Shown here piece by piece: positions 1-7,869 of a DNA stretch of 11,133 bases. The notes under the pieces are model-generated. The model made no database searches, was not told where the DNA came from, and was given only the letters and a program-made list of their open reading frames with translations. The stretch is from Clostridium sp. CAG:1219. Lineage in GTDB: Bacteria > Bacillota > Clostridia > TANB77 > CAG-465. How positions within the stretch are numbered: position 1 is the first letter of the stretch; each line of letters starts with the position of its first letter. The stretch is from contig HF996767.1 in the NCBI GenBank assembly GCA_000433335.1, forward strand, positions 3,235 to 14,367, written 5' to 3'. The translations under genes and the position numbers were made by a program.

Positions 1-29
1 AATTTTTAATATTTATTTTTGGAGTTAAC

Positions 30-965
30 ATGGAATTTAAACACAAGTCAGTTCTCTTAGAAGAGTGTATAGAAAAATTAAATATAAAAGAAGATGGAAT
101 CTATGTAGATGGCACTCTTGGTGGAGCAGGACATTCTTATTATATTTTAAAAAAATTAGGAAAAAATGGAAAACTTATAGGAATTGACAGAGATAGTGAC
201 GCGCTTAAGGCAGCAGGTAAAAGACTTTCTGAATTTAAAAATGTTACATATGTTCATGATAATCATGATAATATAAAAAACATACTTTCAGAATTAAATA
301 TAGATGGTGTTGATGGAATACTACTTGATCTTGGTGTTTCTTCCTTTCAACTTGATGAGGCCTCAAGGGGATTTAGCTATATGTCAGACGCTCCACTTGA
401 TATGCGAATGAATAGGGAAGACAGTCTTACAGCATATGATGTTGTAAATTCGTATAGCAAGGAAAAACTTGAGAGTATATTTAGAAATTATGGCGAGGAA
501 AGATATTCATCAAGAATTGCCAGTGGCATAGTTGAGGCAAGAAAAGAAAAAAAGATAGAAACTACGTTACAACTTGTTGAGGTGATAAAAAGTAATATGC
601 CAAAAAAAGCATTACTTGAAAAGCAACATCCAGCAAAAAGAGTTTTCCAAGCAATTAGAATTGAAGTAAACTGTGAGCTTGAACCATTAAAGCAAACTGT
701 AAAAGATAGTATTTTGTCTTTAAATGATGGGGGAAGACTTCTTATTATAACTTTTCATTCTTTAGAGGATAAAATTGTAAAACATACCTATGAGGAAATG
801 GAAGGGAGATGTACTTGTCCTAAATCTTTTCCAATATGTGTTTGTGGGTACAAGTCTTACGGAAAGATAATAAATAAAAAACCAATAGTTTCAAATGAGG
901 AAGAATTGCAAGAAAATCCTAGAGCAAGGAGTGCAAAACTTAGAATATTTGAAAGAAAAATTTAA
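30..965 (+). CDS. rsmH: 16S rRNA (cytosine-1402-N4)-methyltransferase RsmH
   Basis: Cytoplasmic SAM-dependent methyltransferase that adds the N4-methyl group to C1402 in the 16S rRNA decoding centre (older name MraW). The 311-residue length is normal for the family. Visible motifs are the SAM-binding [11 protein letters not shown] (residues 26-36), GIDRDSDA (51-58), LLDLGVSS (98-105), [15 protein letters not shown] (200-214), [10 protein letters not shown] (242-251) and the C-terminal [10 protein letters not shown] (296-305). A CxC-x6-CxC cysteine cluster at 261-272 is common in Firmicutes versions and looks metal-binding, though that is inference. The start is ATG with GGAG at 21-24, five bases upstream. 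It normally follows mraZ in dcw clusters; whether mraZ is present lies off the left edge. The ftsL-like gene follows after 17 bases. Identification is very secure. Confidence 0.98.
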   Translation: MEFKHKSVLLEECIEKLNIKEDGIYVDGTLGGAGHSYYILKKLGKNGKLIGIDRDSDALKAAGKRLSEFKNVTYVHDNHDNIKNILSELNIDGVDGILLDLGVSSFQLDEASRGFSYMSDAPLDMRMNREDSLTAYDVVNSYSKEKLESIFRNYGEERYSSRIASGIVEARKEKKIETTLQLVEVIKSNMPKKALLEKQHPAKRVFQAIRIEVNCELEPLKQTVKDSILSLNDGGRLLIITFHSLEDKIVKHTYEEMEGRCTCPKSFPICVCGYKSYGKIINKKPIVSNEEELQENPRARSAKLRIFERKI

Positions 966-967
966 AA

Positions 968-976
968 AGAGGGGGG
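968..976 (+). promoter_or_regulatory. G-run ribosome-binding site fixing the GTG start of the ftsL-like gene
   Basis: AGAGGGGGG lies six bases upstream of GTG 983. No other start codon in frame is nearby. Five of the Gs can pair with the CCUCC anti-Shine-Dalgarno core if one G-U wobble is allowed, so this is a strong but non-canonical site. Confidence 0.75.
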
Positions 977-982
977 AAAACA

Positions 983-1462
983 GTGGCGGCAGCTAAACTA
1001 TATGAAGATTATTATCAAAGTGATAGTACAGCAAGAAAAATAAAAACTTCACAGAATAATAATGTATATAAGAATACAAGAAAAAGCAAAAAAACTTCAG
1101 TAGCAAAGTCTGCTTCTTATGTTGTACCTTCTATACTTGCAATATTTGTTATGATGCTTGTCATAACTATTAGATGTACAATTATAAATGAAAAAAATTT
1201 ACAAACGATAAGTCTAAAGTCAGATTTAGAGAAAGTAGAATCTAATTTATTTTCTTCTAAGATAGCTGTTGAACAGAATACTGACTTAACTAAAATAGAG
1301 GCTTATGCAAAGCAAAAATTAGGAATGCAAAAGCCAACTAAAAATCAGATAATATATGTTGATACATCCGAAAATACAAGCGTAGTTGAAATGGCAAAAG
1401 ATAAAAGTATTTTTGAAGGTGTTAAATCAAATATATTAAATTTTATAAATAATATTTTTTAA
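983..1462 (+). CDS. ftsL: FtsL/DivIC-like bitopic cell-division protein
   Basis: Small divisome protein expected to form a trimeric subcomplex with DivIC and DivIB and to help recruit and activate the septal synthase pair. The 159 residues show a charged cytoplasmic N-terminus (1-43, Lys-rich), one transmembrane helix (about 45-66), a short predicted coiled coil (about 69-100) and the LGM-x-KP-x5-IIYV segment (113-126) typical of the FtsL/DivIC family. The C-terminal 30 residues are not recognised. The GTG start is set by a strong ribosome-binding site at 968-976. The position directly after rsmH and before a class B PBP gene is the classical ftsL locus. Sequence conservation in this family is very low, so the assignment rests on topology, the LGM motif and position. 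A DivIC-type protein is the only real alternative. Confidence 0.85.
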   Translation: MAAAKLYEDYYQSDSTARKIKTSQNNNVYKNTRKSKKTSVAKSASYVVPSILAIFVMMLVITIRCTIINEKNLQTISLKSDLEKVESNLFSSKIAVEQNTDLTKIEAYAKQKLGMQKPTKNQIIYVDTSENTSVVEMAKDKSIFEGVKSNILNFINNIF

Positions 1463-1476
1463 TCCATCCTAGGAAT

Positions 1477-1530
1477 AACTAAGATAGTTTCTCAGTATTA
1501 TGTACTATGCGAGATTATCTTAGTTTTTTT
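1477..1530 (+). terminator. Intrinsic terminator after the ftsL-like gene
   Basis: Arms AACTAAGATA (1477-1486) and TATCTTAGTT (1516-1525) are perfectly complementary. An inner extension TCTC/GAGA (1490-1493 with 1511-1514) and a further AGTA/TACT in the loop lengthen the hairpin. The 3' arm runs straight into seven T residues (1524-1530). The hairpin starts 14 bases after the ftsL stop codon. This is the standard architecture of a rho-independent terminator and separates ftsL from the PBP gene. Confidence 0.9.
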
Positions 1531-1539
1531 CTTATTTTC

Positions 1540-1568
1540 TTGTCATATTCTGAAATTTATAGTATAAT
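1540..1568 (+). promoter_or_regulatory. Housekeeping-type promoter driving the class B PBP and downstream cluster
   Basis: TTGTCA (1540-1545) and TATAAT (1563-1568) are separated by exactly 17 bases; five of six and six of six positions match the sigma-A consensus. Transcription should start near 1575, giving a leader of about 19 bases that holds only the ribosome-binding site. It lies ten bases after the terminator T-tract, so the downstream unit is likely transcribed independently of rsmH-ftsL. No operator-like repeat is obvious nearby. Confidence 0.85.
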
Positions 1569-1579
1569 GTTTTTTAAAT

Positions 1580-1588
1580 AGGGGGGAG
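1580..1588 (+). promoter_or_regulatory. G-run ribosome-binding site fixing a TTG start
   Basis: AGGGGGGAG lies five bases upstream of TTG 1594. No ATG or GTG start in frame is better placed, and the encoded N-terminus leads correctly into the membrane anchor. As upstream of ftsL, the core is a run of six Gs rather than AGGAGG. Confidence 0.8.
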
Positions 1589-1593
1589 AGTAT

Positions 1594-3786
1594 TTGGCAT
1601 ATACAGCTCTTAAAAATCAAAAAAGAATACTTGTATTATTAATAGGTTGTGTGATCATTGCATTTGCCTTAATTATAAGACTTGTATATATTCAAGTTAT
1701 TAAGTCAAATTATTATCAAGAGCTAGCATATGACCAACAAACCAGAGAGAGAAAAGTAGAGGCAAAAAGAGGAACGATATATGACTCTACAGGTGAGAAG
1801 GTACTTGCTCAGAGTATATCAGTAAATGTTGTTACTGCTATTCCTAAAAATGTAGGATCAGATAGTCAAAAGAGGGAAGCTATTGCAAAAGATATAGCTG
1901 AAATTTTGGAAATAAATGCAGATGATGTTGTATCAAAACTTTCTAAAAATGTTGCTAGTGTAACTGTAGCGTCTAAAGTTGACGATGAAAAGGCAACAAA
2001 ATTATTAAAGTATATAAGTCAAAATAAAATTGAGGGGATAAGTGTTGATGAGGATACTAAGAGAATTTATCCTTATGGAACTCTAATGTCACATGTACTA
2101 GGTTTTGTTGGAACAGACAACCAAGGTCTTTTAGGAGTAGAGGCATATTATGACAATGTTTTGTCAGGAGTTCCTGGAAAAATAGTTGGAAGTACAGATT
2201 TAAATGGTAGAGAAACACCATTTACTAATGAACAATACATAGAACCAGAAGATGGGAAAGATATTGTACTTACTATAGATGCAACTATACAATCAATCGT
2301 TGAAAAGTATTTATATAAAGCATATGTAGAAAATGTGGCAGAATATGCTACGGCAGTTGTTCTAAGACCAAGTACTGGGGAAGTACTTGCTATGGCAAAT
2401 ATGCCTACTTTTGATTCAAATGATCCGTTTACTCCTAATACTGATGAATTAAAAAATAAATGGGATACATTAACTTCAAAAGAAAAATCAGAGGCACTAA
2501 ATGCAATGTGGAGAAACAAGTGCATTTCTGATACTGCAGAACCAGGATCTACTTTTAAAATTGTAACAGCGGCCGCGGCCTTAGAAGAAGGGATTGTGGA
2601 AATTGATACTCCAAACCAATTTAATTGTAACGGTAGTATGTCAATTGGAGGATGGAATATACGTTGTTGGAGATATCCAAGAACTCATGGCTCTGAGTCT
2701 TTAAGACAGGGAATAATGAATTCATGTAACCCTGTATTTATGCAAATATCTCAAAGATTGGGAATTGCTACGTATAATGAATATCTAAGAGCATTTAATC
2801 TTGCTAAAACTACAGGAATAGATCTTCCAGGAGAACAAGCAGGAATTATGCATAATGAATCAACTATGTCAGAGGTTGATGCTGCTACTACTTCATTTGG
2901 TCAAACAATACAAGTAACTACCCTAAGGACAGCTGTAAATTATGCTGCAATTGCAAATGGTGGTTATCTTGTTAATCCTTATGTAGTAAAAGAAGTGAAG
3001 AGTGGTACAGATAACTTTGATAAAAAGACAGAATCAAAGGTTTTAAAACAAATTGTTTCTACTTCAACAGCAAATGACATACTCTCAGCGCTTGAATCAA
3101 CTGTAACCGAAGGGACTGGTAAAGCTGGAAAAGTCTCTGGATATAGAGTAGCTGGAAAGACAGGCACAGGTGAAGAAGGAAGAGGAGCAAATGCAACTTA
3201 TATGGCAAGTTTTGCTGGAATTGCACCAGTAAATTCCCCAGAAGTAGTTGTTGTACTTTGTATATATGATCCCAAAGGTCCATCTGGACATCAAGGAAGT
3301 ACAATATGTGCACCGGTGGTAGGATCAATAATAGATGAAACTCTAAGATATCTTAATATACCAACTGACTATACTGTTGTAGATAATGATATAACAGAAA
3401 AACTAATACCTGATGTTACTCGTATTTCATATCAAGAAGCAAAAGAAAAATTAGAACAGGAAGGATTTAAAATAGCATCAGATAACGAGATATCTCAAAA
3501 TGAAATAATAACAGAACAAATTCCAAAAGCAGGAGCTTCACTTATGGATGGCTCAACTGTTAGAGTTTATACTTCAGCAAATGAAAATAAACAAACAGTT
3601 AGTGTGCCTGATGTGAGAAATAAATCTTCTGCAAATGCAATAAAATTACTAAGAAATGCAGGACTAAACGTAAGAGTAATAGGAAAAGGAACTGTACTTA
3701 CTCAAGATCCTTCTCCAAATGAAGTGATAGAAAAAGGTTCAATTGTTACTATTAAGTGTGTTGATATGACTGATATGCCAACATAA
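1594..3786 (+). CDS. Class B penicillin-binding protein with two PASTA domains (SpoVD/PBP2B/FtsI family)
   Basis: Septal peptidoglycan D,D-transpeptidase, anchored in the membrane with its catalytic part outside. The 730 residues comprise a transmembrane helix (about 11-33), the dimerisation/pedestal region with KRGTIYD (58-64), and the transpeptidase domain. The latter has STFK (319-322, Ser319 nucleophile), SCN (377-379) and KTGTG (522-526). Two PASTA repeats follow (about 603-662 and 668-725). All catalytic motifs are intact. Two PASTA repeats resemble Bacillus PBP2B, whereas Cys358 in IRCW and Cys378 inside the SxN motif resemble the redox-controlled cysteines of SpoVD, so I leave the symbol open. 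Translation starts at TTG. The gene opens a new transcription unit and precedes murE by 59 bases. A short GC-only run encodes Ala326-329 beside the active site. Family identity is certain; sporulation versus vegetative role is not. Confidence 0.96.
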   Translation: MAYTALKNQKRILVLLIGCVIIAFALIIRLVYIQVIKSNYYQELAYDQQTRERKVEAKRGTIYDSTGEKVLAQSISVNVVTAIPKNVGSDSQKREAIAKDIAEILEINADDVVSKLSKNVASVTVASKVDDEKATKLLKYISQNKIEGISVDEDTKRIYPYGTLMSHVLGFVGTDNQGLLGVEAYYDNVLSGVPGKIVGSTDLNGRETPFTNEQYIEPEDGKDIVLTIDATIQSIVEKYLYKAYVENVAEYATAVVLRPSTGEVLAMANMPTFDSNDPFTPNTDELKNKWDTLTSKEKSEALNAMWRNKCISDTAEPGSTFKIVTAAAALEEGIVEIDTPNQFNCNGSMSIGGWNIRCWRYPRTHGSESLRQGIMNSCNPVFMQISQRLGIATYNEYLRAFNLAKTTGIDLPGEQAGIMHNESTMSEVDAATTSFGQTIQVTTLRTAVNYAAIANGGYLVNPYVVKEVKSGTDNFDKKTESKVLKQIVSTSTANDILSALESTVTEGTGKAGKVSGYRVAGKTGTGEEGRGANATYMASFAGIAPVNSPEVVVVLCIYDPKGPSGHQGSTICAPVVGSIIDETLRYLNIPTDYTVVDNDITEKLIPDVTRISYQEAKEKLEQEGFKIASDNEISQNEIITEQIPKAGASLMDGSTVRVYTSANENKQTVSVPDVRNKSSANAIKLLRNAGLNVRVIGKGTVLTQDPSPNEVIEKGSIVTIKCVDMTDMPT

Positions 3787-3845
3787 GAAAAATATATTTT
3801 TAAGATTTAGAATAAATATTCTATGTAAAGAAAGGTGGAGCAAAA

Positions 3846-5321
3846 ATGCTTTTACAATATTTAATTGAAAAAATAGATGAAAAAGAAATAACAGGAAATA
3901 CAGATGTTGAAATAAATAAAATAGAATATGACTCAAAAAAGATAGTTAAAAACGATGTTTTTGTAGCCATTAATGGTTACAAGGAGAATGGAACAGAATA
4001 CATATCCGAAGCAATAGAAAAAGGAGCAGTTGCAATAGTAGCACAAAGGGATGAAGATATATCTAGCTTTGTAAGTAGTAGTATAACCATAATTAGAGTT
4101 GAAAATATAAGAAAAGCACTTGCAATAATGGCAATAGCATATTATGATAATCCAGCAAGTAAACTTAATATGATAGGAATTACAGGAACAAAGGGAAAAA
4201 CTACAACAGCTTATATGACAAGAGATATATTACTTGCATCTGGTAAAAAAGCAGGTATGATTGGAACGATATACAATACATATGGTGACGTATCAATTGA
4301 ATCTTCTAGAACTTCACCAGAATCGTTAGATCTTCAAAAACTGTTAAGAGACATGGTAGATGCTGGAATAGAGTATGTAGTTATGGAAGTTTCTTCACAT
4401 GCATTAGAACTTTATAGAGTTTATGGCATAACTTTCAAAATAGGTGTTTTTACAAATTTAGCTCCAGAACATTTAGATTTTCATAAGACTATGGAAAATT
4501 ACTTAGATGCAAAAATGAAACTATTTGATATGTCTGAATATGCTCTAATAAATGGAGATGATATTTATGCTCCTAAAATAATAAAAAGATTAAAGATAAA
4601 GTATGCTACATATGGCCTTGATAATGCTGTAAATATAACTGCAACCGATATTAGGGTAAATTCATCTAATGTTCAATTTAAGATGTACGTAAATAAAATG
4701 CTTGAAACACTTCTTGTAAAGATTCCAGGCAAATTTACTGTATACAATGCACTAGCTGCAATAGGAATAACAAGCTTTTTAAATTGTCAAATGGATGCAA
4801 TAATACTAGCACTCGCAAATGTTGTAGTGCCCGGAAGATGTGAAACTGTGGAAACTGGCAAGAATTTTAGTGTAATAATTGATTATGCACATAATCCATC
4901 TAGTATGGAAGCAATATTAACATCAATTAAGAAATTTGCAAAAGGTAGAATAATAACTGTCTTTGGATGTGGCGGAAATAGAGATACATCTAAACGTGAA
5001 GAAATGGGTAAGATTTCTGGAAAGTATTCAGATTTTACTGTTATAACAAGTGACAATCCAAGAGATGAAGATCCTAAAAAAATATTGACACAAATAGAAG
5101 ATGGAATAAAAACTACTAAAAAACTTTATAAGGTTATAGAAGATAGAAAAGAAGCAATAAAGTTTGCAATGAGAATTGCATGGAAAAATGACATAGTACT
5201 TTTACTTGGAAAAGGACATGAAACATATATAGAAGTTAAAGGCGGAAGGAAAGTACATTTTGATGAACGTGAAGTAGTAGCAGAAATTGCTTCAAAAATT
5301 GAAGGAAAGAATATGGAATAA
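3846..5321 (+). CDS. murE: UDP-MurNAc-L-Ala-D-Glu:meso-diaminopimelate ligase MurE
   Basis: Cytoplasmic ATP-dependent ligase that adds the third peptide residue to the peptidoglycan precursor. The 491-residue length is typical. Seen are the N-terminal UDP-binding domain (about 20-100), the P-loop GITGTKGKTT (111-120), the Mur-ligase central domain with EVSSHALE (181-188) and NLAPEHLDFH (204-213), the DAKMKLF segment carrying the probable carbamylated lysine (Lys223), DYAHNP (346-351) and the C-terminal GKGHE (455-459). DNPR at 403-406 is the recognised signature for meso-DAP rather than lysine specificity. The ATG start is preceded by AAAGGTGGAG (3831-3840). murF, the frequent downstream neighbour, is absent; mraY follows after 26 bases. 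Very secure. Confidence 0.97.
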   Translation: MLLQYLIEKIDEKEITGNTDVEINKIEYDSKKIVKNDVFVAINGYKENGTEYISEAIEKGAVAIVAQRDEDISSFVSSSITIIRVENIRKALAIMAIAYYDNPASKLNMIGITGTKGKTTTAYMTRDILLASGKKAGMIGTIYNTYGDVSIESSRTSPESLDLQKLLRDMVDAGIEYVVMEVSSHALELYRVYGITFKIGVFTNLAPEHLDFHKTMENYLDAKMKLFDMSEYALINGDDIYAPKIIKRLKIKYATYGLDNAVNITATDIRVNSSNVQFKMYVNKMLETLLVKIPGKFTVYNALAAIGITSFLNCQMDAIILALANVVVPGRCETVETGKNFSVIIDYAHNPSSMEAILTSIKKFAKGRIITVFGCGGNRDTSKREEMGKISGKYSDFTVITSDNPRDEDPKKILTQIEDGIKTTKKLYKVIEDRKEAIKFAMRIAWKNDIVLLLGKGHETYIEVKGGRKVHFDEREVVAEIASKIEGKNME

Positions 5322-5347
5322 TTAAATTACATGTAAAGGAGAGAATT

Positions 5348-6301
5348 ATGAATACACAAATGTTAATACTTATAATTTCTTTTGTAGCAACAACTATTTT
5401 AGGATTTATTATAGTTCCAAAACTTAAGAAATTAAAAATTGAACAAGTAGAAAGACTAGATGGACCAAAATCACATCTATCTAAAGGTGGTACACCTGTA
5501 ATGGGTGGTATAATAATGATAATTGTAGTTACAGTTTTACTTGCTATTAAAGCTATTACATATCACATATTGTTATTACCAATGATAGCAATTTTAGGAT
5601 TTGGAATTATAGGTTTTATAGATGACTATAAAAAACTTGTAAAAAAGGATACAAAAGGATTATCACCAATCTTAAAAATGACAGGATTATTTATTATTTC
5701 AACAATTTTTATAATTTTTTATTTGAAGATATTTAATCTTGGAACAGACATAATAGTACCATTCTTAGATCAACCAATCGCACTTTCAATTGGAGCTTTT
5801 GTTGTATTTACTTATTTTATATTACTTGGAACAAGCAATGCAGTAAATCTAACTGATGGGCTTGATGGCCTTGCAAGTGGGGTTACAGCCATAATAATGA
5901 CATTTTTTACAGCAGTGTCATTAAAAAATGGAAATGTAGAGATGGCAATAGTTGGTGTAGCAACTGTTGGAACTTGTCTTGGATTTTTACTATTTAATTA
6001 TAAACCTGCCAAAGTGTTTATGGGGGATACTGGGTCTCTTGCACTTGGTGGAGCAATAGCTTCAATTGCTATTATATTAAAAATGCCACTTTACCTTGCA
6101 ATAGTTGCAATAGTTTGTGTAGTAGATACTCTTTCTTCAGCCTTACAAGTAGTATATTTTAAACTAACTAAAGGAAAAAGAATATTTAAAATGGCACCAT
6201 TTCATCATCATTTGGAGCTATGTGGAATTAAAGAAATAACTGTTGTATGGATATTTTGGAGTGTAACTGTAATAGCATGTTTAATTGCTTATTTTATATA
6301 G
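5348..6301 (+). CDS. mraY: Phospho-N-acetylmuramoyl-pentapeptide-transferase MraY
   Basis: Integral membrane enzyme that transfers phospho-MurNAc-pentapeptide from UDP to undecaprenyl phosphate, forming lipid I. The 317 residues are rich in transmembrane helices (about ten expected). Conserved cytoplasmic motifs are GGTPVMGG (47-54), the Mg-site aspartates IDDYKK (91-96), NAVNLTDGLDGLASG (164-178), FMGDTGSLALGG (224-235) and APFHHHLE (283-290). The C-terminus is complete. The start ATG has AAAGGAGAG (5335-5343) upstream. The next gene, a SEDS protein, begins nine bases after the stop; murD, which sits between these two in many dcw clusters, is missing. Very secure. Confidence 0.98.
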   Translation: MNTQMLILIISFVATTILGFIIVPKLKKLKIEQVERLDGPKSHLSKGGTPVMGGIIMIIVVTVLLAIKAITYHILLLPMIAILGFGIIGFIDDYKKLVKKDTKGLSPILKMTGLFIISTIFIIFYLKIFNLGTDIIVPFLDQPIALSIGAFVVFTYFILLGTSNAVNLTDGLDGLASGVTAIIMTFFTAVSLKNGNVEMAIVGVATVGTCLGFLLFNYKPAKVFMGDTGSLALGGAIASIAIILKMPLYLAIVAIVCVVDTLSSALQVVYFKLTKGKRIFKMAPFHHHLELCGIKEITVVWIFWSVTVIACLIAYFI

Positions 6302-6310
6302 GGGTTATAA

Positions 6311-7447
6311 ATGAAAAAGGTTAATTTTAAAGAATTTTTAGGTATCGATAAAGAAAATAGAGGAAAAATGGATTTTCCTCTTCTAGTTTCTATCATATTA
6401 CTTTTATGTATAGGGATTATAATGGTTTCTTCAGCAAGTTCATATTCTGCTCTTAGTAAATATGATGATAGTAACTTCTTTTTGGTAAAGCAATTGGGAT
6501 TTGCTATTGTTGGTTTTATTGCAATGATTGTTATATCTACTATAGATTATAAAAAATATAAAAAAGTTAGTTATCTGTTTTACGGGTTAACTTTAATTTT
6601 GATGATACTTGTACTAACACCGCTTGGTGTTTCTGTAAATGGCGCTAAAAGATGGCTTGGAATAGGAGACTTTTTTAGATTTCAACCATCTGAGATAATG
6701 AAAATAGCACTAGTGCTTGCTACTGCAACTTATGTTAGCTGTAATTATAAAAAGCTAAATTCATGGAAAGGATATATAGTTCCTGCTATATTTTTACTTG
6801 CAGTTGGTATAGTTATGTATTTACAGGACCACTTAAGTGGAATGATAGTAATGATCGTAGCTAGTGTCTCAATAATATTTAGCAGCGGAATAAAACTAAA
6901 ATGGAAGGTTATAATTCCAATCATGATAGTTGGAATTGCACTAGTTGGAGTATTTTTATTTTCAGATGAATATAGACTTTCAAGGGTAACAGCATTTCTA
7001 CATCCAGAAGAAGATATAAGAGGAACAAACTGGCAAGCAGCGCAAAGCCTTTATGCACTTGGTTCTGGAGAGATTTTTGGACTTGGCCTAGGGCAGAGTA
7101 GACAAAAATATCTATGGCTTCCAGAAGCTCAAAATGACTTTATATTTTCTGTACTAGGAGAGGAATTTGGGCTTATAGGATCTGTAAGTGTAATATTAAT
7201 ATTTTTGTTTTTCATATATAGAGGTTTTAGAATTGCAATTACATGTAAAGAATTATATGGTTCAATGCTTGCTGCAGGAATAGTTAGTGTATTTGCACTG
7301 CAAATATTTGTAAATATAGCGGTTGTAACATCATCAATGCCTGTTACAGGTATGCCACTTCCATTTTTTAGTTATGGAGGAACGGCACTTTTCATAAATC
7401 TTTGTACAATGGGAATTTTACTTAATATATCTAGAAATTGTAAATAG
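6311..7447 (+). CDS. SEDS-family peptidoglycan glycosyltransferase (FtsW/SpoVE)
   Basis: Polytopic membrane enzyme that polymerises lipid II into glycan strands, acting with a class B PBP. The 378 residues form roughly ten transmembrane helices after a short charged N-terminus. Family motifs are NGAKRWL (110-116), FQPSE (124-128), QDHLSG (172-177, where many relatives have QPDLGT), LPEAQNDFIF (270-279, with Asp276 in the position of the essential extracellular aspartate) and LPFFSYGGT (350-358). AGGGG overlapping the mraY stop serves as ribosome-binding site. Its natural partner is the class B PBP encoded upstream. FtsW and SpoVE cannot be separated by motif reading alone, and RodA is less likely given the dcw location. 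cdd follows ten bases after the stop. Confidence 0.94.
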   Translation: MKKVNFKEFLGIDKENRGKMDFPLLVSIILLLCIGIIMVSSASSYSALSKYDDSNFFLVKQLGFAIVGFIAMIVISTIDYKKYKKVSYLFYGLTLILMILVLTPLGVSVNGAKRWLGIGDFFRFQPSEIMKIALVLATATYVSCNYKKLNSWKGYIVPAIFLLAVGIVMYLQDHLSGMIVMIVASVSIIFSSGIKLKWKVIIPIMIVGIALVGVFLFSDEYRLSRVTAFLHPEEDIRGTNWQAAQSLYALGSGEIFGLGLGQSRQKYLWLPEAQNDFIFSVLGEEFGLIGSVSVILIFLFFIYRGFRIAITCKELYGSMLAAGIVSVFALQIFVNIAVVTSSMPVTGMPLPFFSYGGTALFINLCTMGILLNISRNCK

Positions 7448-7457
7448 GAGAGAAAAA

Positions 7458-7853
7458 ATGGAAAATGAAAAACTTATTGACGTGGCAAAAGAGTATTTAA
7501 AAAATTCTTATAGTCCATACTCTAATTTTAAGGTAGGAGCTGCGCTGTTACTTGAAGATGGAAGTATTGTTGGTGGATGTAACATTGAAAATCAAGGAAT
7601 TCAATCATGTTGTGCTGAAAGAACAGCCTTTATAAAAGCACTATCTGAAGGAAAGAAAAATTTTAAGAAGATTGCAGTAGTTGCAAAAAGAGAAAATGGA
7701 AAATACATCTTAACAACACCATGTGGATATTGCAGACAGTTTATGTCTGAATTTTGTAAAAAAGATTTTATAATATTAGGTTATGACGGGGAAAAAGACG
7801 TTATTGTAGAACACACACTAGAAGAATTATTACCATATAATTTTGATATATAA
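7458..7853 (+). CDS. cdd: Cytidine deaminase (homotetrameric, CAE type)
   Basis: Cytosolic zinc enzyme of pyrimidine salvage that deaminates cytidine and deoxycytidine to uridine and deoxyuridine. The 131-residue length fits the small tetrameric class. Visible are the substrate loop FKVGAALLLEDG (24-35), NIEN (42-45), the catalytic CAE (Cys52, Glu54 as proton shuttle) and PCGYC (88-92, zinc ligands Cys89 and Cys92). The ATG start has TAGGAGAG (7445-7452) upstream, overlapping the ftsW stop. The unusual point is location: it is packed between ftsW and murG with gaps of 10 and 16 bases, so it must be co-transcribed with cell-wall genes. Codon use looks like that of the neighbours, giving no sign of recent acquisition. 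Confidence 0.96.
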   Translation: MENEKLIDVAKEYLKNSYSPYSNFKVGAALLLEDGSIVGGCNIENQGIQSCCAERTAFIKALSEGKKNFKKIAVVAKRENGKYILTTPCGYCRQFMSEFCKKDFIILGYDGEKDVIVEHTLEELLPYNFDI

Positions 7854-7857
7854 GAAT

Positions 7858-7861
7858 GGAG
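7858..7861 (+). promoter_or_regulatory. Ribosome-binding site that sets the murG start
   Basis: GGAG lies eight bases before ATG 7870. An in-frame ATG at 7843 would overlap the end of cdd, has no comparable site and would add nine residues not seen in the family, so 7870 is preferred. Confidence 0.75.
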
Positions 7862-7869
7862 TAGTACGT

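Noticed and set aside
1..29. Possible upstream promoter or mraZ binding repeats before rsmH
   Set aside because: Only 29 bases are visible. They hold a ribosome-binding site and AT-rich sequence but no repeat or promoter that can be defended.
2148..2525. Minus-strand open frame of 125 codons inside the PBP gene
   Set aside because: It lies wholly within a well-supported gene on the other strand, has no ribosome-binding site or recognisable motif, and its composition is that of an antisense shadow.
3809..3822. Small palindrome AGAATA-AA-TATTCT between the PBP gene and murE
   Set aside because: The stem is short and all but one pair is A-T, the loop is only two to four bases, and no T-run follows. 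It is unlikely to terminate transcription and common by chance in AT-rich DNA.
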